Shown: positions 1-5,349 of the stretch, in pieces
Position numbering within the stretch: the stretch's first letter is position 1
How the letters are laid out: each line of letters opens with the position of its first letter
Source: an uncultured Clostridia bacterium
GTDB lineage: Bacteria > Bacillota > Clostridia > Christensenellales > UBA1242
Direction of reading: 5' to 3'
Assembly: GCA_937925475.1 (NCBI GenBank)
Contig: CALEWH010000011.1
Location: 1-5,349 of the forward strand
DNA: 5,349 bases
Notes under the pieces: generated by a model
The model's input: only the letters and a program-made list of their open reading frames with translations
What the model was told of the DNA's origin: nothing
Database searches by the model: none
Translations under genes and position numbers: made by a program

Positions 1-50
1 GGCGACCACCGAGATCTACACTCTTTCCCTACACGACGCTCTTCCGATCT
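1..50 (+). other. Illumina P5/read-1 adapter (artefact)
   Basis: This stretch matches the 3' portion of the Illumina P5 plus TruSeq read-1 primer sequence, from GGCGACCACCGAGATCTACA through to CTTCCGATCT at position 50. It is library-construction sequence left in the assembly. It fits reverse-complemented read-2 read-through from short inserts. Biological sequence begins at 51. Any open reading frame running into it is artefactual there: the minus-strand frame antisense to pyk ends in adapter-encoded EDRKSVV. Confidence 0.99.
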
Positions 51-56
51 TCAAAC

Positions 57-79
57 TTTACAAAAAATGATTTTGTAAA
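57..79. repeat. Perfect 9-bp inverted repeat overlapping the pyk -35 region
   Basis: TTTACAAAA at 57-65 is followed by a 5-base spacer and its exact reverse complement TTTTGTAAA at 71-79. The right arm covers the proposed -35 hexamer (73-78). A dyad in this position could be an operator for a dimeric regulator. It has almost no G/C and is not followed by a T-run in either direction, so it is a poor terminator. In such AT-rich DNA an arm of this length could also arise by chance. The sequence starts only six bases upstream (51), so whether the dyad belongs to a lost upstream gene cannot be judged. Confidence 0.5.
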
Positions 80-100
80 AACTATGCAAGGTTGTATAAT
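73..100 (+). promoter_or_regulatory. Predicted sigma-A promoter of pyk
   Basis: A consensus -10 hexamer TATAAT lies at 95-100. Sixteen bases upstream, TTGTAA at 73-78 matches the -35 consensus at four of six positions. Transcription would start near 107, giving a leader of only about 13 bases with the ribosome binding site (109-113) almost at its 5' end. This position also means that the in-frame ATG at 84 would lie outside the transcript. Confidence 0.65.
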
Positions 101-108
101 AAAAATAT

Positions 109-113
109 GGAGA
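109..113 (+). promoter_or_regulatory. Ribosome binding site deciding the pyk start
   Basis: GGAGA lies six bases before the ATG at 120, a normal Shine-Dalgarno spacing. The alternative upstream in-frame ATG at 84 lacks such a site and sits upstream of the -10 box, so 120 is taken as the start. Confidence 0.75.
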
Positions 114-119
114 AAACAT

Positions 120-1538
120 ATGATAAGAAAAACTAAAATAATAGCCACAATAGGACCAAGTTCCAATTCGTACAAGACCATTAAAGATATGGTGCAAGCG
201 GGACTTAATGTAGTGCGACTAAATATGAGCCACGGCACAAGAGAGAGCCACCAGGTTGTGGTCGACATTGTCAAACAACTACGCGAAGAATATGGACTAT
301 CTCTTCCAATAATGATGGACAATCGTGGGCCAGAGATACGCGTTTTGAATTTTAAAAACGGAAGCGTCAATATTAAAAAAGGTCAAAAATTTGCATTTTT
401 AGCAAAAGAAATTTTGGGTGACGAAACACAAGTATCACTAAATCATCCAAATATCGTCAATGACATAAAAGTCGGAGATAAGATACTAGCCTGCAACGGA
501 TTAATAAGTTTTAAAGTGATATCAAACGATGGTCAAAGAGTACTTACTAAGGCTCAAACAAGCGGTGTGCTTTCCGACCACAAATCCTTGTTTTTGCCAA
601 ACACTCGCCTTAACATAGACTATCTAAATAGTGAAGACAAAAAAGATATTTTGTGGGCAATCAAAAACGAGATTGAGTATCTAGCATGCTCATTTGTAAA
701 CAGTGCAAGTGATATAAAATCAGTAAAAGATTATATTCACAAAAAAGGCGGAAACATCGACCTAATTGCAAAAATCGAGAGCAAGCAAGGCGTGAAAAAC
801 CTTGACGAGATAATAGAAATAAGCGAAGGCATAATGGTTGCGCGCGGGGATCTTGGAGTCGAACTTCCACTTCAAACCCTACCTAAAATTCAAAAAGAGA
901 TGATTGAAAAGGCAAGGCTTGCGGGCAAGATATGTATCACCGCAACTGAGATGCTAGAAAGTATGACTGTTAGTCCACGCCCTACTCGTGCCGAAACATC
1001 TGATGTCGCAAATGCAGTGTTTGACGGAACAACCGCTGTAATGTTGTCGGGTGAAACAGCAGTCGGCAAATATCCAATAGAAGCCGTCAAGATGATGAGC
1101 GAGATTGCACGCGTTGCTGAGAAAAACTGCGACTACTACGATATGTTTAAACGCACAAAATTCCCGATTTCAAAATATTTGAGCGATATCATATCCTACA
1201 ACACAGCATCATTTAGTTTTACCACAAACAACAAAGCCATTATGGTGCTTAGCGACAGCGGTCGTAGTCCACGAATGATTTCGAGATTTTATCCAGCATC
1301 ACCTATCATTGCCATAACAGACAACACACAAGTGTATCAAAGACTAAATATGTATTGGGGAATTGTGCCCGTACTATCTGGACTTCCAAAACAACAACTA
1401 AACGAGATTATTCAACTTTGCAACAATACAGCCAAAGAATACAAAATAGCAAATATAGGTGACACAATTATTATCTCAAACGCTAGCCGTTACAACGAGA
1501 TAGACTCCGACTTTATCAAACTTCACCTTGTAAAATAG
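120..1538 (+). CDS. pyk: Pyruvate kinase, complete, with a divergent lid domain
   Basis: Pyruvate kinase converts phosphoenolpyruvate and ADP to pyruvate and ATP in cytoplasmic glycolysis. The 472-residue product has the usual bacterial length, without the extra C-terminal PEP-utiliser-like domain of some Bacillus enzymes. Barrel motifs are clear: KIIATIGPSS (7-15), VVRLNMSHG (31-39, with R33, N35, S37), GPEIR (70-74), IAKIE (216-220, catalytic K218 and metal ligand E220), MVARGDLGVELP (239-250, D244) and TATEMLESM (274-282, T276). Then come PTRAETSDVANAVFDGT (288-304) and AVMLSGETAVGKYP (306-319). The C-terminal domain (about 345-472) has SGRSPRMISR. Oddities: the normal DTKGPEIR reads DNRGPEIR (67-74), the lid motif DDGLI reads CNGLI (125-129), KGVNLPG reads KSLFLPN (155-161), the TQM glutamine is E277, and the usual C-terminal GTTN-like loop is not recognisable. 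The start at 120 rests on the ribosome binding site at 109-113; a 484-residue form from ATG 84 is less likely. The gene appears monocistronic. The family is certain; the catalytic properties are not. Confidence 0.95.
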   Translation: MIRKTKIIATIGPSSNSYKTIKDMVQAGLNVVRLNMSHGTRESHQVVVDIVKQLREEYGLSLPIMMDNRGPEIRVLNFKNGSVNIKKGQKFAFLAKEILGDETQVSLNHPNIVNDIKVGDKILACNGLISFKVISNDGQRVLTKAQTSGVLSDHKSLFLPNTRLNIDYLNSEDKKDILWAIKNEIEYLACSFVNSASDIKSVKDYIHKKGGNIDLIAKIESKQGVKNLDEIIEISEGIMVARGDLGVELPLQTLPKIQKEMIEKARLAGKICITATEMLESMTVSPRPTRAETSDVANAVFDGTTAVMLSGETAVGKYPIEAVKMMSEIARVAEKNCDYYDMFKRTKFPISKYLSDIISYNTASFSFTTNNKAIMVLSDSGRSPRMISRFYPASPIIAITDNTQVYQRLNMYWGIVPVLSGLPKQQLNEIIQLCNNTAKEYKIANIGDTIIISNASRYNEIDSDFIKLHLVK

Positions 1539-1554
1539 CATATATTGAAATTTT

Positions 1555-1579
1555 TTATTAAAATGTGTTATTAAAATGT
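1555..1579. repeat. Short tandem repeat just downstream of pyk
   Basis: TTATTAAAATGT occurs twice, at 1555-1566 and 1568-1579, giving a 13-bp period. It lies 17 bases after the pyk stop codon in very AT-rich DNA. No function is evident. Replication slippage in low-complexity sequence is the simplest explanation. Confidence 0.6.
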
Positions 1580-1653
1580 TACTACTAATAAAACAAAGCA
1601 ATATAAAATCAATCATTAACATTAACGCAAATTATAAATATTAATAAAAACAA

Positions 1654-1679
1654 AAAAAGACACCGCTTGGTGTCTTTTT
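1654..1679. terminator. Bidirectional intrinsic terminator between convergent genes
   Basis: AAAAAGACACC (1654-1664) pairs perfectly with GGTGTCTTTTT (1669-1679) around a GCTT loop. The G/C-rich core is GACACC/GGTGTC. It is flanked by an A-run on the left and a T-run on the right, so it can act in both directions. It lies about 115 bases after the pyk stop and about 90 bases after the stop of the minus-strand signal peptidase gene, and probably ends both transcripts. The rest of the 230-base gap is AT-rich and shows no gene. Confidence 0.9.
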
Positions 1680-1728
1680 ATTTTACTCTATTTATTATTA
1701 TCTACGATATCAAATCAATAACAATCAC

Positions 1729-1746
1729 ATCTCTCTTGGAAGAGAT
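1729..1746. repeat. Small hairpin downstream of the signal peptidase gene
   Basis: ATCTCT (1729-1734) and AGAGAT (1741-1746) form a 6-bp stem around a 6-base loop, 22 bases past the minus-strand signal peptidase stop codon. No T-run follows on either strand, so it is not a convincing terminator. It may only be a 3' UTR structure, or chance. Confidence 0.3.
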
Positions 1747-1768
1747 ATGTTTGCTAAGACTAATATGT

Positions 1769-2329
1769 TTATAGGAATATCATACTACTTATAAATATAA
1801 CTATCACGCAGAATATAACTAAGAAAAGATTTGTTTGGATATAGTTTACGATAGCGCCTATAAAGTTTGAATAATAGTTTACTTTGCCGACAAAGTTTTT
1901 CTCATTTACTGCTTGAATGTTGTCAAATGAGATTGTAGGATTGTCACCGCGCGCTATCCACATCCCCACTTTGTAGTTTCCTGTGATATTGTTTGTGTAA
2001 GTGGTTTCGCCGTCTGTCCACTCGTAGCCACCTTCAACAACTTTTGTAATTTGTCCCACAACTCTGTGAGTAAAAGTGGTTTTGCCAGCGCCCCAAGTGA
2101 TAACATCCCCTATCTTGACATCTTTTTGATAGTCGCATGGGCAAACAGCGATAATACAACTTTTGGTCTTATATGTAGGTTCCATACTGGAAGTAACAAC
2201 AAACTTGTACTTATAGCCCATTATCAAACTAAGCACAAAAGTAAATAATATGCCAAACAAAATAGAAACCGCTATGGTTTTGATTATCTTTCCCGCTTTG
2301 TTGTTTTTATAAATGTTTTTATCTGTCAT
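1769..2329 (-). CDS. sipW: SipW-like (ER-type) type I signal peptidase
   Basis: This membrane serine peptidase would remove signal peptides from exported proteins on the outer face of the cytoplasmic membrane. The 186-residue product has a short basic cytoplasmic N-terminus, a membrane helix at about 17-39 and the catalytic box TSSMEPT (46-52, nucleophile S48). Next come KIGDVITW (72-79), FTHRVV (86-91) with H88 where ordinary bacterial signal peptidases carry a lysine, and ARGDNP (126-131, D129). A VGKV segment (147-150) follows, then a second hydrophobic helix at the extreme C-terminus (about 167-186). Ser/His chemistry plus a C-terminal helix is the SipW/ER/archaeal subfamily. In Bacillus subtilis SipW processes the biofilm proteins TasA and TapA. 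GAGG sits five bases before the ATG, supporting the start. The gene lies downstream of, and codirectional with, a large surface-protein gene, but a terminator and its own promoter separate them. Its actual substrates are unknown; no TasA-like gene is in the window. The symbol denotes the subfamily rather than proven orthology. Confidence 0.9.
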   Translation of the reverse strand: MTDKNIYKNNKAGKIIKTIAVSILFGILFTFVLSLIMGYKYKFVVTSSMEPTYKTKSCIIAVCPCDYQKDVKIGDVITWGAGKTTFTHRVVGQITKVVEGGYEWTDGETTYTNNITGNYKVGMWIARGDNPTISFDNIQAVNEKNFVGKVNYYSNFIGAIVNYIQTNLFLVIFCVIVIFISSMIFL

Positions 2330-2354
2330 TTTAGCCTCTTATATATACTGTGTC

Positions 2355-2382
2355 ATTATATCAAAACTCACCCAAAATACAA
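2355..2382 (-). promoter_or_regulatory. Extended -10 promoter of the signal peptidase gene
   Basis: Read on the minus strand, TGATATAAT (2363-2355) is an extended -10 element with a perfect TATAAT hexamer. A weak -35-like TTGTAT lies at 2382-2377 with a 16-base spacer. Transcription would start near 2348, about 18 bases before the ATG and just ahead of the ribosome binding site AGAGG (2339-2335). This argues for expression of the signal peptidase independently of the upstream gene. Confidence 0.65.
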
Positions 2383-2421
2383 AATGTATAAAGTCACTTT
2401 TCAAAATTTGTCGCATAAAAA

Positions 2422-2440
2422 ACACTCTCAGAGAGAGTGT
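2422..2440 (-). terminator. Intrinsic terminator of the large surface-protein gene
   Basis: ACACTCTC (2422-2429) and GAGAGTGT (2433-2440) form a perfect 8-bp stem with a 3-base loop. On the minus strand it begins six bases after the stop codon of the large gene and is followed by five T residues (2421-2417). The plus strand also has a T-run (2442-2448), so it could work in both directions. It should limit read-through into the signal peptidase gene. Confidence 0.85.
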
Positions 2441-2446
2441 CTTTTT

Positions 2447-5303
2447 TTAAAAAGTATATAGCAAATCCGCATCAACTCTATATTTTACAGAAAGAGCATT
2501 GTATGCGTTTCGATTTTCTGCTGTAATATCGCCAACAACATTTATTCCTGAAAGAATGTAGGCTATTTTTTCATCGTTTTGAGTAAGTGCACTTACTGTG
2601 ATACTCTTTACACTCGCTTCCGAACTTCCTACCGCTTTCTTTGTAGTGTCGCTGACAAATATATTTTCAAAGTTTTCAGATTCGACTTGCGATGAAGATT
2701 TGATAAGTCCTACTACAAAACCTGCATCATTTGGAAGGCTTATATTTGTAGCTGAAACATAGCAATTTGAAAGTTTGCCTACCACAACATCTTTGACATA
2801 TGTATTTGAAAATCCTACAAGAAGTCCTATATAATTTTCACTTTCTTTAAGGTCAAATGTAATGTCCGAAACATTGACAAACGAATTGCTGATAAAGCCA
2901 CTATTATTTTCGGCAATGCCGCCAAAACGACCTTTTACACTCTTTGTTTGTTCTTGGACTTTGTTGTATCCGACAACCTTTGCACTACCCATAAAGCCAG
3001 CAAATGTAATATTTGCATTGATGTCGTTTTCGCAAACGATACCACCTATTGCAGATGCTTCGAAATATGAAGTAGTTGCGACTTTACACTCTGTGATAAT
3101 GCTATCGTCATTTGCCTTAGTATTTTGATAAGCGATACCACCTATGTGGCCTATTTTGCCCCAACTTGTTTCGCCTACTTTAACAATGATTTTCGAGTTT
3201 ACATTGCTCTTGCTGATTATGCCATTATTGTAGACTGCAAATCCACCAACATATGAGTCATTAGTAGTAGAAACATATATGCCTTCGATACTTTGGTTGT
3301 TGAGAGTGGTCGACTTATTAAAGTTAAGGTCGCTATTTGTGATTGTGCCATTATTTGTAATGACCATTCCACCAAGTCTAAATATATCTTTTAGGAAACT
3401 TGCATATATTGCACCATTTACACTGACATTGTCTATTGTACCATTGTTTGTGTTTGCAATAGGTGACACATTTGCAGATGCAGTAGATGTAAGTGTAATA
3501 TTGTCAAATGTGATATTTCTAAGTGCCGAATTTTCACCCATATTGCCAAATAGTGCTAGATTTTTACCACTTAGCGCGATATTTGAAATTGTGTGATTTT
3601 CGCCATTAATATTACCATCAAACTTAGTGATTGTTTCCCAAGTTTTTCCTGCCAAATCTACATCTTGTTTTAGTACAAAGTGTGAATTTGGTCTATATTT
3701 AATGTTTAGAACACGATTTTGATATTGTACAACTGTTTCATCGTTTTTCTTGTCCACAATATATGGGTCTTCTTCGCTACCTGTGCCCGCCAAGAACAAT
3801 GCATTGTTTGTAATTAGTTGGGCTGGACACCACTCAGAAACAAAGTTTGAGTTGCAGTATCTTATTTTTACTTCGATACTTGATGACGAAGCGTATGGAC
3901 AATAGAAGACTTGGTCTGCGCCTTCTCTATATTTCCAAATGTACGACTCTTCCACTTTGCCCGCTTCTGCGACTGTATGTGTTTCTTCGTCATATGTATA
4001 TCTTGTTGCGTCTTTTATGTGGATTTCCACATCCGAATTGACTGGCTTGTCGCTAATTTCATTTACGATAACACCTTCGTCACCATATTCATACTCACCT
4101 ATCCAAGTGATTACGCCTTTGTCGACTGTCAACATCTTTGGTGCGCCCGATGGAAGTTCGACCAAGAATGATGATGTGTCACTATTTAGATATCCTAGTG
4201 TTTCCGAAATGTCTTCATAACTTGCCTTGTACACTGTCGAGTTTCCTAGTACAGTAACTCTAATTGTGGCTTTTGATTGTCGAATGCTGTTTATGCGAGC
4301 CAAGTTGTAGCAGATATAACTACTATCTGTGTTGCATATTGCAAAGAAATCAATATCGCCTGTAAGGTTGTTGTCAGAGTCAAATTTGACCGATTTTACT
4401 TTGTCGTCAATAACTTCGCCTTCGTCATCAGTAAGTTCTGCCATAAAACCATTTGCGCCTTCTGGCATTTTCCACTTAATGTAGTTGTCAAAACTGCAAT
4501 CCCTTACAGTAGTAGTATCAGTAGGATCTACATACACACCATTTGCAAACTCGTTGTTTGCGACAGGAGTAAGTTTGAATGTAAGGATTGTGCTGTCTTC
4601 GGACGATAATTGATATTGAGTAAGTCCTTCTTCGGCGTTTTCGTCTTTGACTACATCGTATCTAACAGATACTTTGTAATATCCAGTAGATGCGTTTTCG
4701 TCAAGAACATATCTCATTTCGTCTTCTTGTGTTAGGGTGATTTGAGTTGAAAATCCCGCTGGATTAACTACGCCTTTGCTATCACACGCGTTGACACTTA
4801 ATACTGTCGAAGTGGATTTCATTACTTCGTCAGAATTGTCACCTCTACTCCAAGTAACTACACCATTTTCAACTTTAAGTGCTGGATTGTATAGCTTTAC
4901 GATACTGATCGCATCTGAGTATATGCCATTTAGAAATCCAGACGCTGAGTTTCCTTTAACCTTTATAGTATATGTGCCCGGATTAAACGAAGGCAAAACA
5001 TAACTATTGGAGTTTGAATCAGTGTCATTTGTTTCGTTTAGTGTAATTGTATAACTCGAAGCACCTTCGATTGAGTCCCACAAAAGTGTGTTTTTACCAC
5101 TCACATATTCGACTCTAAGTCCTTCGACTTTTGCCATTTGCAAGTAGTAGTGGTCTGGATTGTTTCCAAATCCATTTACATAGTTTACGCCGTCTACTGT
5201 TGTGCCAAACGAAATTACTGATATGCTATACGAAGCTTTTGACTCAGTATCTTCAACTTCATAGAAAGTATTTGATCTATATATGATGCGTTTTGTAATA
5301 TCT
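2447..5303 (-). CDS. Large modular surface protein, FnIII-like and GLUG repeats, 5' end missing
   Basis: This is the C-terminal 951 residues of a probably secreted or cell-surface protein; the start and signal peptide are lost at the adapter junction. Residues count from the first genuine codon (5302). About 1-54 resembles the end of one beta-sandwich module. About 56-136 is fibronectin-III-like (LLWDSIEGASSYTITLNE, GTYTIKVKG). Further diverged modules start near 139 (VENGVVTW), 273 (IKWKMPEGANGF) and 387 (VDKGVITW). From 506 the typical GLUG-protein entry appears: GTGSEEDPYIV, FVLKQDVDLAGKTW, FDGNINGENHTISNI, ALFGNMG and LRNITFDNI. About eight degenerate GLUG-like units follow (614-868), predicting a beta-helix, and then an unassigned tail to 951. 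I see no LPXTG motif, C-terminal membrane helix or enzymatic motif, so anchoring is unexplained and the role could be adhesion or surface coating. The open frame continues upstream to an ATG at 5347, but those 15 residues (containing DWSSDVCSSDL) are translated adapter. The stop is TAA at 2449-2447, directly before a terminator. Confidence 0.85.
2699..3463 (-). repeat. GLUG-like repeat array within the surface protein
   Basis: About eight degenerate protein repeats follow the pattern GG(I/F/M)-x-x-x-N-x-G-x-I-x-x-S/C-x-V. Examples are LGGMVITNNGTITNSDL (643-659), VGGFAVYNNGIISKSNV (685-701), IGGIAYQN (720-727), IGGIVCEN (752-759), FGGIAENNSGFISNSFV (793-809) and a final GFVVGLI (861-867). Repeat spacing varies from about 25 to 40 residues. 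The units are related in protein pattern; I did not see near-identical DNA copies, so the array looks old rather than recently expanded. Confidence 0.75.
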
Positions 5304-5349
5304 AGATCGGAAGAGCACACGTCTGAACTCCAGTCACGTCCGCACATCT
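5304..5349 (+). other. Illumina TruSeq read-2 adapter with index (artefact)
   Basis: AGATCGGAAGAGC starts at 5304 and continues as the standard TruSeq read-2 adapter to 5337. GTCCGCAC (5338-5345), which fits a TruSeq index, and ATCT follow. This is the read-1 read-through counterpart of the adapter at the left end. On the minus strand it encodes the well-known spurious peptide DWSSDVCSSDL and supplies a false ATG at 5347 for the large gene. Biological sequence ends at 5303. Confidence 0.99.

Noticed and set aside
84..119. Upstream in-frame ATG adding 12 residues to pyruvate kinase
   Set aside because: It lies upstream of the -10 box, lacks a ribosome binding site, and family members begin close to the KIIATIGPSS motif. 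ATG 120 with GGAGA six bases ahead is better.
29..370. 113-codon minus-strand frame antisense to the start of pyk
   Set aside because: It is a shadow of pyk and its last residues, EDRKSVV, are encoded by adapter. It resembles no known protein.
661..1090. Two short minus-strand frames inside pyk
   Set aside because: They are antisense to highly conserved pyruvate kinase motifs and show no independent coding signal.
2051..2248. 65-codon plus-strand frame antisense to the signal peptidase
   Set aside because: The opposite strand encodes the signal peptidase catalytic motifs there, so this is a shadow.
2699..3463. Possible CRISPR or recent DNA repeat array
   Set aside because: The periodicity is at the protein level with diverged DNA and variable spacing; there are no identical direct repeats with unique spacers.
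2862..5003. Several plus-strand frames of 64-110 codons antisense to the large surface gene
   Set aside because: They are shadow frames of a long, clearly modular coding sequence and have no recognisable domains; several overlap each other in different frames.
1..5349. A library molecule or transposon-like element bounded by terminal sequences
   Set aside because: The end sequences are exact Illumina adapters, not inverted repeats of a mobile element. No transposase, integrase or attachment site is visible.

Overview
The genuine insert is positions 51-5303. It looks like a contig from an uncultured, AT-rich, low-GC Gram-positive bacterium (Bacillota/Firmicutes-like, possibly gut-associated). 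The reasons are A/T-leaning codon use, sigma-A type TATAAT promoters with purine-rich ribosome binding sites, compact intrinsic terminators, and a Ser/His (SipW/ER-type) signal peptidase beside a large modular surface protein. The taxonomy is inference; there is no rRNA or other phylogenetic marker beyond pyruvate kinase. Both ends of the window are not biological. Positions 1-50 are Illumina P5/read-1 adapter and 5304-5349 are TruSeq read-2 adapter plus what reads as index GTCCGCAC. Both gene neighbourhoods are therefore cut artificially.

Layout. On the plus strand, a promoter overlapped by a perfect 9-bp dyad (57-79) drives a single gene, a pyruvate kinase of 472 residues (120-1538). Its TIM-barrel catalytic residues are present, but its lid (B) domain motifs are unusually divergent. 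An AT-rich convergent intergenic region follows, with a 12-bp tandem repeat and a strong bidirectional terminator (1654-1679). On the minus strand lie two genes. A SipW-like type I signal peptidase (1769-2329) has its own extended -10 promoter. Upstream of it is the 3' part of a very large secreted or surface protein (2447-5303), with fibronectin-III-like modules followed by a GLUG-type beta-helix repeat region. This gene ends in its own hairpin terminator (2422-2440).

How the genes relate. Pyruvate kinase is a glycolytic housekeeping function and probably unrelated to the other two. The surface protein and the signal peptidase are codirectional neighbours separated by a terminator and a promoter. 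They are probably separate transcription units, but could be linked functionally, with the peptidase processing exported surface proteins. The missing N-terminus of the large protein, lost at the adapter junction, is what would test this.

I see no complete undescribed system here. The most interesting items are the non-canonical pyruvate kinase active-site lid, the dyad over its promoter, and the SipW-like/GLUG-protein pairing. The most important practical item is that the apparent first 15 residues of the large ORF are adapter translation.
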